Assembly (NCBI GenBank): GCA_031002005.1
Contig: JARYHS010006964.1
Location: forward strand, 2,790,001-2,854,000
Length of the DNA stretch: 64,000 bases
Origin: Vandiemenella viatica
Taxonomy: Eukaryota; Arthropoda; Insecta; Orthoptera; Morabidae
Direction: 5' to 3'
Every line of letters begins with the position of its first letter. Position 1 is the first letter of the stretch. Under the pieces are notes generated by a model, which was given only the letters and a program-made list of their open reading frames with translations, made no database searches and was not told the DNA's origin. The translations under genes were made by a program, and so were the position numbers. Shown here one piece after another: positions 12,498 to 24,282 of the stretch.

Positions 12498-14069
12498 GTA
12501 ACCCTTTACGCCCCAACCCTCACGATCATGAGGGTAAGGTATGACCTTATACTTTTATTTTCCTGGGGGTTGAATGTAGTTGCAGCCGGAAACGTACGAT
12601 CATGAGGGTTACTCTAGATCATTTTGTACCGCAGGACGCCACTAGATCGTAGCTTCGTCCACTCTGCCATGTTGTTACGCTCTTTTGTCTTCCAGTGTCG
12701 TTGTGTGAGATGTTGTGGCTTCGTTTTATCTGTAGCAGATGTATAAATGTATAATTCTGAAAAAAGTGCTTAGATTCAGTTTGTATCTGGACATCCCTAA
12801 GCATCTGTGTATTACCAAAATATCTATTTTGTGTGATTATTGCGTCTGTGGTGCTTCAGAGTGTCTACACCATCACAATCGTGAGGGTTAGGCATTGCTG
12901 CAGTCTTCATTGACCTTCTGTGGTCCGCAAATACAACCTAAACATAGGTGGAGTTGTTGTTTCTGACCAGCAGATGGAGTGCTATAGAGCTTGGTTGAGA
13001 AGTAAAAAATGGACATGGAAAGTAATTTGCACTTTGTGGACCTCGCTGTGATAAATGCATGTAACCAATACATGAGAAGCATCAAAGGGAAAAATATTCC
13101 AAGAAAAGAACATAAAGATCTACTATAGTTCAAATAATAATAAGGGATAATTTGCAATACCAAATTATTTTATATCTATGCAAATGTTAATTGTTTTATT
13201 ATATGTTTCCACAGCAGAAGGACAGCCTGCAGTTCCTCCTGTAGATAGAGGAGTATTAATTGATAGTGAGACTGGACAAGGTAAAAATGAATTCCCTGTG
13301 TTCAAAAGGTGTAAATTATTTAATCCAACTGTTAAGCTTCTGTGGATTGATAAGCGTTATGATAGATATGAACTTTTTCCAAGCGCTGACGATATTCCAG
13401 CACCACTTACTTGCTGGTGTAATGGATAGCGTTCTGGCCTCGCATTCGGGAGGACGGCGGTTCGAATCCCCGTCCGGGCATCCAGATTTGGGTTTTCCAT
13501 GGTTTCCCCAAATCACTCCAGGTGAATGCCGGGATGCTTCCTTCAAAAGGCCATGGCCGAATTCCTTCCCAATCCTTGCCCCCATCCTTTCCCGTCTCTA
13601 AAGACCACGTTGTTAAAAAGGGATGTTAAACTGTTTTAAAAAAAAAAAAAAAAAAAAAAAAACACTTACTTGCAGATACGAGCCATGCAAAAGTCGCAGC
13701 AAAATGCGGTTCGAAAAAGAAATGTATAGTAGTGTCTATCGAAGGACAAGACATGATTTAAGGACTTTCATATTTCTCATAATTAAAAACCAAGAACACA
13801 AATATCCATTTAAAAAATCTACAACTAAGTTGGACTTAAAAATTAAATTAATGTCCATTTATGAAAGAACAATAAGTTTTGTGCACTCTAAAGTATTTTG
13901 TGTTAGTATTTACCTGACCCTCACGATCGTGAGGGTGCCCCCCTCCCAAAATTTTGAACTTGAGAATTTTTTTCTTATTTTTCTAGTAACATTTAACGCC
14001 AAACAAATTACAAAAAGCATTGGGAAATGAGATAACTTTTTAAAATTCTTCAGGTCGTAAAGGGGTAAA
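12498..14069. mobile_element. Decayed piggyBac-like element (family C) with palindromic subterminal motifs
   Basis: The ends are CCCTTTACG at 12502 and the inverted CGTAAAGGGG at 14056-14065, next to degraded TTAA-like flanks (GTAA and TAAA). Just inside both ends are copies of the palindrome ACCCTCACGATCGTGAGGGT: a near-perfect one at 12517-12535, a perfect core at 13918-13937, and half-sites at 12594-12611 and 12873-12885. Internal sequence has short broken frames only (13178-13403 is the longest plausible coding remnant), and a SINE has inserted. The piggyBac assignment rests on end and TTAA architecture shared with the elements at 20199 and 37033. Confidence 0.6.
13415..13662 (+). mobile_element. 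tRNA-derived SINE with poly(A) tail and target duplication
   Basis: The left part has a tRNA-like B box (GGTTCGAATCCC at about 13460) and an upstream A-box-like segment (GTAATGGATAGCG). A conserved body and a 26-base poly(A) tail follow. The 11-bp duplication CACTTACTTGC flanks it at 13404-13414 and 13663-13673, proving insertion into the piggyBac-like element. A second, inverted copy of this family lies at 32079-32335. Confidence 0.9.
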
Positions 14070-14084
14070 CAAATCACAGTATTT

Positions 14085-14300
14085 AATTCATTAATTTAAT
14101 TGCAATGGATCCCATGCTACAGCAACAATTTTCCTACACACTCATCCACATATTTTAAATTCATTCACACATTTTAAATTCTTAGAGTGTAATTTCATCA
14201 CCCGCCTATGGCCTACTTTTTCCTTTCTATGAATATACTTCAAGTTATTTCACTATTTTAGGTAAGTTATTCAGAAAATCTCTTGGTAAATATATGTTAT
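14085..14300 (-). mobile_element. 3' tail remnant of the CR1/jockey-like LINE
   Basis: The sequence TTTAATTGCAATGGA and what follows matches the 3' end of the minus-strand LINE at 39470 (same ATTAAATTAAA-type tail, then the non-coding 3' region). Only a short, diverged 3' end remains. Confidence 0.55.
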
Positions 14301-15019
14301 GGCACACCTGGATGACTACAACACAGTCTGCATTGAACTCATAAACGACTGGCTCGTCAGTTGTGTGGGAATGCTCGTGATGACTGGAGTCTGATGATTC
14401 AGTTTACAATCAATTATCAATTCGGTTAAAATTATTCCACATTGAGATCAGGCATTTTATATTAAAATGGCAACTGAACATTTCAAAATTCTTACTATGG
14501 CAGATGACATAAAGACGAATGTTGTTTAATTATAGCACTCATGGTTTAATCAATAATGAGAGAGAATAGAAATCACAATGAAATATTGCATACATAAATA
14601 TCAGTTAAATCCATACATCAAACTAATGAAAAAGAAATAAAAACACCTGTATTAAGGCTTAACATTGTACAATATTATCTGAGTAAACCGAGTTAAATTG
14701 TAAATTCAATCATGTGAGCATTGTAAATTTCTATTATATGAAATACATCAGAATACTGGTAGCATAAATGAACTATTACATTTTCTAGATTATAATACTT
14801 TTTACACAAATTGCTATAAAATTAACACAGTTGTATTTTACAAAGTAAATAGTTTTCAACAGATATTACAACCAAATTTTCCACAACCTTGATAGATTCT
14901 TTAAACCACCAAACATTACAAAATAGGGTGCTCAAATCTTAACAAAATATAAAATGAAATTTCTGCTAATAGACACGGATATTACCATATAGTTAGCTTA
15001 CTACTGTTACAATACCCCT
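14301..15019. other. AT-rich non-coding DNA
   Basis: I see no gene, repeat unit or structured motif in this stretch. Confidence 0.5.
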
Positions 15020-16080
15020 TTTGAAAGGAAAGGGTGATGATGTAGACTGCTTCAATTATCATGACACAGTGAAGATCTTCGAGTGTACTGTCGATGCAAG
15101 ACTACCAAGCATAGTTAAGATTGGCCCAAATTAGTGTGGTTTCATGAAAGGCACAGGGATGACTGATTCTATTCATGCCACACAATGATTGATGAAAGAC
15201 GCCTTGAAAAGGGAAAAGCACTGCACATAGCATTTTTAGATCTTGTAAAGGCTTTCAATAGGGTGCCTAGAGATCTAATCTGTTACTCACTGAGAAGGCA
15301 TGGGGAACCACAGGTATAAATAAAATGGATCCAGCTACAACATCGTATTGTCACCAGTTATGTTTGATGTGCTGCAGGAAGTTCTGACTCTTTTCCCTAT
15401 CAGTGTTGGTGTTCATCCTAGATCAGCTTCGTCCCCATTCCTGTTTATCCTCTGTCTTGACACCATTGCTGGAGAACTGCTCACTCCATACCCCAGGATA
15501 TATCCTCAATGCTGATGATATGATGGTCACCTGCGAGTCTCAACAAGAATTTGAACAACAAATGTAATGATGAATAACTTCCCTCGATAAATGCAGCTTG
15601 CGCCTTAATGTCTGGAAGACCAAATACCTGGAATGTAGGGTTCCTAGTAATAGGTCTGTCAATATTGGTGGCATTAAATATTACAAGTCATCTGAATTTA
15701 AATACCTTGGAACAGAACTCTGTCTGGATGGTCAGACACTACCAGATGTATAAAAAAAGAGTCAATGCATTTAATGTGGCTCCAACCACTGAGAAAACAT
15801 GTCAGGGTCCTCTGCAATGGTACAGGCACATACTATACAGCAACGACACCTCGTTGGCAAGAACAGCACTTGACATAAGACTGGAGGGGCAAAGACCACG
15901 AGCGAGATCCAAGAAACACTGACTGGATACCTCATGGCAGGACATGCGTCCAGCCAACGTCTAACCTGAAGATGCACAAGATCAATACAAATGAAAGAAT
16001 CCAGAAAAGCACACCATGCAAAGATGCTAAGAAGAAGGGAAATGGATTTTACCACAACTTACAGGGCAAGGGAACACCAT
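15020..16080 (+). pseudogene. Degenerate RTE-like LINE reverse transcriptase
   Basis: Translation in shifting plus-strand frames gives reverse-transcriptase landmarks in order. These are a GFMKGTGMTDSIHA block (finger), FLDLVKAFNRVPRDLI (motif A, Asp present), VGVHPRSASSPFLFILCLDT (motif B, the usual HQGS altered to HPRS), a damaged LNADD region near 15510, then FKYLGTELCLDG (thumb). The conserved 3' end QWYRHILYSNDTSLARTA...RPRARSKKH lies at about 15815-15920. Many stops and frameshifts show it is dead. This set of motifs is typical of RTE-type elements in arthropods; the clade is inferred from memory of the family. Confidence 0.8.
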
Positions 16081-16282
16081 AAAGAATTTTCCAAAATCTT
16101 CCCAACTTTAAGGCCACTAATATATAGATTATTTTATACTGTTTGTGGTTTTCAGGTGTGTGTGTTATAACAATGTTTCCTAGAATATGGCATTTTATGG
16201 ACTTTTTTAAAAGACTAAAAGGATCTACTCATATGTCCACAACTATATGATTTTTTAGCCGTATAATAAATATTATGCCTTA

Positions 16283-16605
16283 CAGCGGGGGCGGCTAACC
16301 CAAACGATCTTGCGGGCCACTTTGGAAATGCATTACAACTCCGCAGGCCGCATAGAAAATTATGTATCCCAATATTAAATTTAGACCCACTATATACATT
16401 TTTTGGAGTGAAAAATGGAAACATAATGCATTATTATTATCATGCTTACCATTGTTCTTACATTTAAACAGAGATAACATAATAATAATGATACTAAATG
16501 CACATTATAAAGAAATATATAGCACTAAAAATCAAATATGAAAAATATTGTATAAAAGGTGATGATTCTCGTGGGCCATCCCAGCTTTACAGTCTAGCTA
16601 AGATA
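16283..16605. mobile_element. Possible hAT-like fragment
   Basis: Starting CAGCGGGGGCGGCTAACCC with GCGGGCC and CCGCAGGCCGCATAG just inside, it resembles the ends of hAT/Charlie-type non-autonomous elements. GTGGGCCATCCC near 16573 may be the other end. No coding sequence and no convincing 8-bp target duplication were seen. Confidence 0.3.
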
Positions 16606-16914
16606 CAAATTATAAATTAACATTACCCCTTAAACTAATTTACACAATTTTACAAGCATAAAACTGCACACCAGTATAACTCTATATGAATTTTACAGCT
16701 AATTATTCACTTACAAAATTTTCCACAACCTTCGCAAAAATAGAGAACCTTACCTACATACAATCTTTAGTGTGTAACATATCAAAAGTAACATAAAATA
16801 AGACTTCTCACTACCATGAATACTTAAGTATTGTTAAGTAACTACTGTTTATAAACAATACATCAGAATGTTTACAAGCATAATGTTGGTGGTTGATACA
16901 CATTATGTTTCATG

Positions 16915-17665
16915 TTATGACGCTATATGATGGTGAGAAAAAATTCCACAAACCCAAGGAACCTCACATTTATGAGCTGTTTTATGTATTTTGAAGTTAA
17001 GAGAATCTGTAAATGATTTTCCACAAAGTTCACAAGTATTTGGACGCTCACCAGTATGAATTCTTTTATGTACTACTAAGTAATTAGCCCGTGTAAATGT
17101 TTTTCCACAAATTTCACAAGTATAAGGACACTCACCTGCATGAATTCTTTTATGTCCTACTAAGTGATTTGCCTGCATAAATGTTTTTCCACATATTTCA
17201 CAAACGTAAGGACGTTCACCTGTATGAATTCTTTTATGTCGTACTAAGTTATTAGCCTGTGTAAACGATTTTCCACAAAGTTCACAAGTATACGGACGCT
17301 CACCAGTATGAATTCTTTTATGGACTACAAGGCTACTATTAAAAGTAAAACATTTACCACAAACTTCACAAATATAAGGCTGTTCACCTGTATGAATTCT
17401 GCTATGTACTACTAAGTTATTAGCCAGTGAAAATGTTTTTCCACAAATTTCACAAGTGTAAGGCCGCTCACCTGTATGAATTCTTTTATGTCGTGAGAGG
17501 TGAGTATTATCAGTAAAACATTTACCACAAACTTCACAAGCATAAGGCCGGTCTTTCTTATGGATTCTTTTATGAGTTATTAGGATGTCAGAATTCATAA
17601 AAGGCTCTCCACACATTCCAGAAGTGGAAGGTTGCTGCAGATCATGAGTAGGAATGACTTGATAC
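16915..17665 (-). CDS. Exon 4: seven canonical C2H2 zinc fingers, C-terminus
   Basis: The exon begins after the acceptor TTTGTTTCTAG at 17676-17666 and ends at the TAA at 16915-16917. It encodes residues 499-748. The first finger lacks its first cysteine (MCGEPF...HKRIH). Seven intact C-x2-C-x12-H-x3-H fingers follow at 28-residue spacing with TGERPY-type linkers (variants KKDRPY, AGECPY, TGERPN). A short tail rich in His ends the protein. Several fingers are near-copies (CEICGKTF...ANNLV), a sign of recent internal duplication. Taken alone it would be called a generic zinc-finger protein; the phase match to upstream exons makes it part of the larger gene. Confidence 0.9.
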
Positions 17666-20600
17666 CTAGAAACAAATGAACACTGGTAAATTTAGCATCA
17701 TACCATTCCTACAGTTAATAAACTAGTGGTTATTATTTGGAAATCTCAGAACAGGTTTCTAATAATCTATATATAATATTAAAAAACTTGAATTTATACA
17801 GCCTCATAGCTCCAAGATTTGAAGTGTATCACTATTTTATAGTTTTCATGTATTTGGACATTACTTTTGTATTCCATTATCTATAGATCACATACATAAT
17901 TTTGTATATAATTAGTTGATTTTAGGAAGCTTGAGTACAATGTAGAAAAAATATATATTTAAATTCTTACTCACAGCTCAGTCAATAGTTTTGCTATATC
18001 AAAAATTTTTATCTCTCTTATCACACTCTTCAACACTTTCCTATAAATAAGTGCCCATTAGCTTATAAAAATTCTATATTTAAGTAATATATATTACCAG
18101 CAACATTTTTATACCTACAACTAGCAGAGTACCTGGCATTGCCTGCTGTAAACAGATCTGATTTACTCAAAGAATATTTTCATATCTCCAATGTGAATCA
18201 TGCATACCAAGTTTTAATAATTTGGCACCCGCCATTTTCAAAAGTAAAATAAACATTGATATACCCAATGATTCTCAGGATGGAGTAAATTGGATGCTGT
18301 GAAACAGAATGTCAGTTTCATTTTGTTCTAGGCTGCATTTCAACCCAACCACACCATCTGTTAAAGTGTCTGCTCGATAGTCATCTACTATCTGTGCATT
18401 AATACATATCACATATACAAATCTGGAATATACCTGTCTTCCAGTATCATGTATAAAATATGGATTTTTCATGTGTTTTCACATAGTTTAAGCTTAGGGT
18501 ACAAGGTAAAACCTGATGTATATATGAAATTTATTATATAAATATTCTGGCATAACTTAAAAGAGCCGATTTCTTTGGCAGGATTTAAAACTGTGGGTTT
18601 CTATAAAACACTGGAAATTAAAAGAGGTGGGGGTAAAGGGGGAAAGTCGTTGGCCTATTGTAAACCTAATATAGACAGTATTTTTCGGCTTGTTTTAATG
18701 TACATTGGTGAAAAATTACCTTCAACATAGGTTAGAAAATGTAGCTTTGTATAAAGAATAATGACACTAATTAAGGGATGGAAATGGGGAGATTTGGTTT
18801 TTGTAAAAACTAATACAGACAGGTATTTTTCCCTTTGTTTTAAAGTAAATATGCATAGTTCCATCAAAATCAGAAAAAAATATTGGTTTACATATGAATT
18901 AAGGGGTGTAAGAGAAAATGGGGTAGTTTTTGCTAGTCAGAAAACTTCTCCATGAAAAAATACATATACATGTGCCAAATTTCATGGTGATCTGTCAAAT
19001 GGTGTTGACTGTAGGATTGTGAGAACATTGATAAATCTGAGGAAATGTAAAGGGGAGAGGTGTTTGGTTTTTCTGTTTATTTTAAAGTATACGTGTACAA
19101 GGTTCCAACAAAATCAGATAAAAAAGTGGTTTTTGTATAAAAATTAAGGATTATAAAAAGGGGGGAGTGGTTTTGGAATTTTTTTGGCCTTAAACCTTCT
19201 CTATAAAAATAAATAAATGTGTCTACTTTCATCATGATTGGTCAAACGGTCTCAACATCTGTCTATTAATCTTGGACATACTAATATCCTCTAGTATATA
19301 TATATATAAAAATATGATTGAATGTTCAAATGACATAAGCTTTAAATACAAATCAGGATCACCATGTTAGGTTTAATATCATTAATTATAGTTTATATTA
19401 CTTCCATTATGCAGCACAATAGTTAAGTTATTCAATAATTATCAATTTGAACCTCTGTGCAGAAAAAAATTCAATCACTTTACTGAATATGTTGATCAAG
19501 CACACAGAGATCAAATTCATTTATTTTAGCAGCATCTCAGTACCCAAGGTTATTTTAATAGTGCATTATAATTGCATAAATTGTCTTAATGTATCTGTAA
19601 ATGATTAGGCAGCAAAAGCAAAAATAGCCTGAATAATTACTTAGTTATAACAGCTATAGATGAAAATACTTATATATATATTATAGATTACTTAATTAAC
19701 AAAACATGAGGCATAGTGAAATTTCTATAGAATGTATAAACCAAAGGGAGATATATAGAGAGAAACAGTATGATGGTGCTGATTTGAAAACAGCGTACTG
19801 GAAAAAAAGGTGACATCAATTTTGATGATATAGGAAATCCCATTTTACATGACACAATTTGATGATTTGAAAACTAATAAGGCAGTTGGGATTGATGAGA
19901 TTCCTGCAGATCTTCTGAAACTCCTAGGAGAAGAAGAAAGATAAGGATTACTGAAACTTATATCAAAAAATTATGAAACAGAAGAGATTCAAATTGATTG
20001 TAATAAAAGTACTATCTTTACACTTCTGAAGGTAGCACAATCTGCTAAATGTGAGAACTACTACACTATGACATTCCAGGCTTTAAAATTACTTATCAGA
20101 ATAAGATATAAAAAAAAGCGGTAGTAGAAGTGATAGTAGGTGAAGATAGGAGTATAGGAAAAAACTGTGGTACAAGAGAAGTGATTGTGGCCTTAAGATT
20201 AACCCTTTCACGGCTACGAGTGCCGAGCGTCCTGCCTCCCCGGTGGCTGGGGCGAGTGGACCCACCCTGTGCCTGGCCGGTGGGCGGCTGAGTGGTCCGA
20301 CAACCGCTGCAGGCTACGGCCGCTCTGGGCTAATCGCGCGTTCGTAGCGCGCTTACAACTACTCTTCAGTAATACTCCTTATAAAATCATTGTCACACTG
20401 TACTATCTCAGCGATTGAAGTCTCTAAAGACCAAGAAAGAGTGTTTTAAAGGTAACTCCTGTTTCCTGCTGTAAGTTTATTCTGGACAGAGACAGAGAAA
20501 AAGGTAATTTAGGAATATGATGAGAATTTTTTTTATTTTTCCTGCTGTAAGTTTATTCTGGACAGAGACAGAGAAAAAGGTAATTTAGGAATATGATGAG

Positions 20601-23600
20601 AATTTTTTTTATTTGTAATTGGAAAATTCTTTACCTTGACATTTTGCACTACTAATATATAATATAAGCTATTAAGCGTTCATTAACATCAGACACACAC
20701 ATTTCCAGATAAATAGTTTTAAAGTGAGCAGTTCCTAGCAAAGGCGCCCTAAAACTCGGACACTTCTTGGTATACAATTATTGATCTTTAAAACCAAATT
20801 GTCTCATATAGCCTGACGCAGAATTAAACACGCGATATATGAGTATAACTCATTTTGTGATAAGCCTATAGGTCACTTTGCAGTTAAGGCCTAAACTAGA
20901 TTCTGCATAATAAAAACCTCGACAGAAAGCGTCTTCCTGCTTCATGCTCGCTATTTTCCCTCTGAGCTAGGAAGCAATAAAATTCTGCTGGCTCTATAGG
21001 CTTCCAGCGTGCTAATCTACTGGGTGCAGTCGTCATTTTTTCAGTAATAAATTTATAATAATTATTGATCTGTGTACAGATGGCAGAAACAAATTGCATG
21101 GACATGAAGTACAAAAAGAAATCTAAATGTCTTGCTGACTCTTCGAAGTCTACTTTCAACCCGCTAAATGTATTCACAAAACGGTGTCGTTTCGTCACAG
21201 GGTGATTCTCCGACCAGTCATACTTTCTTTTTCCCAATGAAGTTTCACTTACTTCTTTTCCTTTTCCGTCTTCAGAGAATCTTCTGTTCGTGATGTCGAG
21301 GTTTCAGTATTACATCCAGACGTATCCAACTCTTCGTCGGAAGAAAGCTCTGAAGTATCACTACAATCTTTGTCGCTACTGTTCATGAGGATATCCATGA
21401 TTTCCTTGTCCGATATACTGCGTCCCGACATGGCAAAGGCTACAGATGCGAACGCTGTCGTCCCCCCAGAAGAAAAAACAGAACTGGCCAAATGTTAGAC
21501 TCGTAAGCAGTAAGGGCCCAGGGGAGGTGAAAACTAAAGTGTTTTCCTACAGAATGTCCAGAGTATAACATTCTCAGAAATTCTCAGTATTCTCAGAAAC
21601 CCGGTCAACAGCAATTAGCCATTTACCTGCTTCCGAGCTCGGGCGTATATGTATGCCATTAGCCGTCAGGACTTCCCGCCTGCCGGGCGTACATGTATGC
21701 TGTTAGCCGTCTGGTCTTCCCGTCCACTGGGCATACATGTACACCCGTAGACGTCTGGTCTTTCTAGCGGCAGGGCATACATGTATGCCCGTAGCCATGA
21801 AAGGGTTAATACTTGAAGTGCAAATACAGAAAAATAAAGAAACTTTTATGGTAATTGTTGATTTAGAAAAAAAACTGACAGTATTGAAATTTTGAAGAAG
21901 TCAGGTATAAAATATGGGTAAACAAGATGCTGCTAATGTTTGGGACAACTCTAACAGCATGCACCGTGAAACAGGAGTAGAAATTATTCGAGTCATGGGT
22001 GATGGCATGGGCAGCAATTGGGTGCTTTGGGTTCCGTGTGAAACACCGTCTGTCAGTGGACATTTATTCTTATGGAAAGTGGATTTTTGGTCAAACCTGT
22101 ATATGAAACCAGGCAGTGATTGCATCTTAACTGGTTTATTACATGGGAGGTTTTGCAGGTTGAGTATATTTAAATGTATCATAGCCTCCAGCCATTTCCT
22201 CCATAATGAAATATAGTTTTGTTCTAATATACAATGTTATCAAGCAAAGAAAATTTAAACTAAAACATATAACTGTAAAGTACAAGCATTATTTAGAAAC
22301 TAAAATAGGATGACTCAATCTTACCTCGTTTGTAAAAATGAGGAAGAAGGATGTGTGGAGTCCTGATGCAGATGAAGCCCAGTCAAATTATTAAATATTT
22401 GTTGGCAATGCATACAGACATACGATGGGCAGGAAACAGCTGTGACATGTTCAAATACATGTTTTATTAGAGAACTCCAAGATAAAAACACCTGAGCACA
22501 ATTAGCACACACAACTTCCAATTCTGTTTCTTGCTTCAAAGTAATTTCACTGCTATGATAAGGTGTATGGGCACAGAATGTTGACAGATTTGAGAAAATG
22601 AAACCACACTGTTCACAAACATACAGTGGAGTGTTTACAAGTGAGTCATGGCAGAACACATGTCTTATTAGCAAATCCCTTGTATTGTAAACTTGCAGAC
22701 ATTTAGCACACGTGAACTGAAGTGGCCTCATAGCAGAAGTGTTTTCTACCACACCAGTATCCTCTTCATCATGGCACTGAGCTAGGCTTCGATGAAATCT
22801 AATTGTTGCCCTACAGAGAGAACAAAAATTAAATCCTTCACTATATATATATATATATCACATGTGATCATAAAAGTAATAATATAACAACAGGGTCAGG
22901 AATATTAAAATGAACAGTATATAAATAAATAAATAAACTAGTTAAATGATAATACTAATAATAATGAGTGATGGATCAAATGGAATTGTATCGGTTGTTG
23001 ATGCCAGGTGGGTGTGCGGTACCCAGGATATTTTACAGCTGCCACGAAATTCCATACAAAACTATCCCTCCACTATATCCTTGCTGTCTGTGGCAGACGT
23101 ATCTGTTCTGATGCTGAATCCCTCTCCCAGTACTCCCAGAACCTATCCCAAGCCCGTATTTCCTGCTCTTACTCAGCAGATCTTGTACATAAACAAATCT
23201 CCCATGCAATCACCCACCCTCCCCATAACCACTCCCACCAGGCACCTCCAAAATCCAACCATAGCCTTGGCCTTGTGGCGCAGTTCTTGCCTGGCCTCAG
23301 ATCTGTCAATCGAATCTTATAACAGGGGCATGACTTCCTTCCCTTCTTTCCAGAAATGTGTACTCTTTTACCAAACATTTTACCAACTATCCGCCATACA
23401 TGTTTCAGCAAACCACATAACCTCAAAAACAGTTTGGTTCACAAATACCCTCCATCAGACTCTCCAAAAGTACTATATCGATCTTTCCTGTACAATAGAC
23501 CTCACTGCTAAACTTGCAAAATGCATCTTCCCACTACAACATATTCCAACCCTACCACAGGGGGACCTTCCCCCTCATTGGACATGCCACATGCTCCACA

Positions 23601-24250
23601 ACACATATCATATACCAACTAGCATGCCACCACTGCACTAGTTCCTATATAGGCCTCACCACACAACAACTCTCAGTCAGAATGAATGGCCACAGACAAA
23701 CAGTCCACACCAGCAACTTATACCTCCCAGTACCACAACATGGCAATTAACACAATTCTAACAATCTCAATGACTGTTTCGCCGTGAGAGCTATCAGAGT
23801 TTTCCCTGAAACCACCACTGCCTCGGAACTTCAAAGATGGGAACTTGCAAACCAAAATATCCTGGATACCAGACACCTAACTGACCTGAATCACTCAGAA
23901 AATTTTACCTTATGACCCATCACTCATTCTTATTAGTTTTATCATTTAACTAGTTAAAAATTTCTTCCAAATCAAATTTATTTACTTATATACTGTTTGT
24001 TTTAATTTTCATGACCCTTTTGTTATATTATATTATTAAACATGAATAAAGTGAAAATTGAAGTATTGTATATATTCGTGTTCGTCATATCTGTTTTTCA
24101 CACGTTTTGACCAAATTTGGTGAGTGATGAGTCATTTTCCCTTTCTTTTGATATTTACATGTACACGTTATATTAAGATAAATTTGTTATGTATTGTATC
24201 TTACTAAATAATTATGTCTATGAAATGTTTAAATTCTAAAATACTTAACC

Positions 24251-24282
<32 letters not shown>

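Larger units (their letters stand above)
20199..21809. mobile_element. PiggyBac-like element (family A), TTAA-flanked
   Basis: The element is bounded by TTAA at 20199-20202 and 21806-21809, with terminal inverted repeats CCCTTTCACGGCTAC and (inverted) GTAGCCATGAAAGGG. Removing it restores the interrupted LINE reading frame (VALR / LILEV across one TTAA), so the boundaries are exact. At 1.6 kb it is shorter than a typical autonomous piggyBac and has lost most of the transposase. GC-rich termini contrast with an AT-rich interior. Confidence 0.9.

Noticed and set aside
13415..13490. Functional tRNA gene at the SINE head
   Set aside because: Only promoter-box resemblance; no cloverleaf acceptor pairing was apparent, and the poly(A) tail and target duplication show a SINE.
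13260..13601. Frames around 13260-13601 on both strands as a gene
   Set aside because: They read through the SINE body and its insertion junction.
21914..22216. Plus-strand 100-residue frame
   Set aside because: No recognisable domain, overlapped by a similar-length minus frame, inside intron 3 next to LINE debris; not supportable as a gene.
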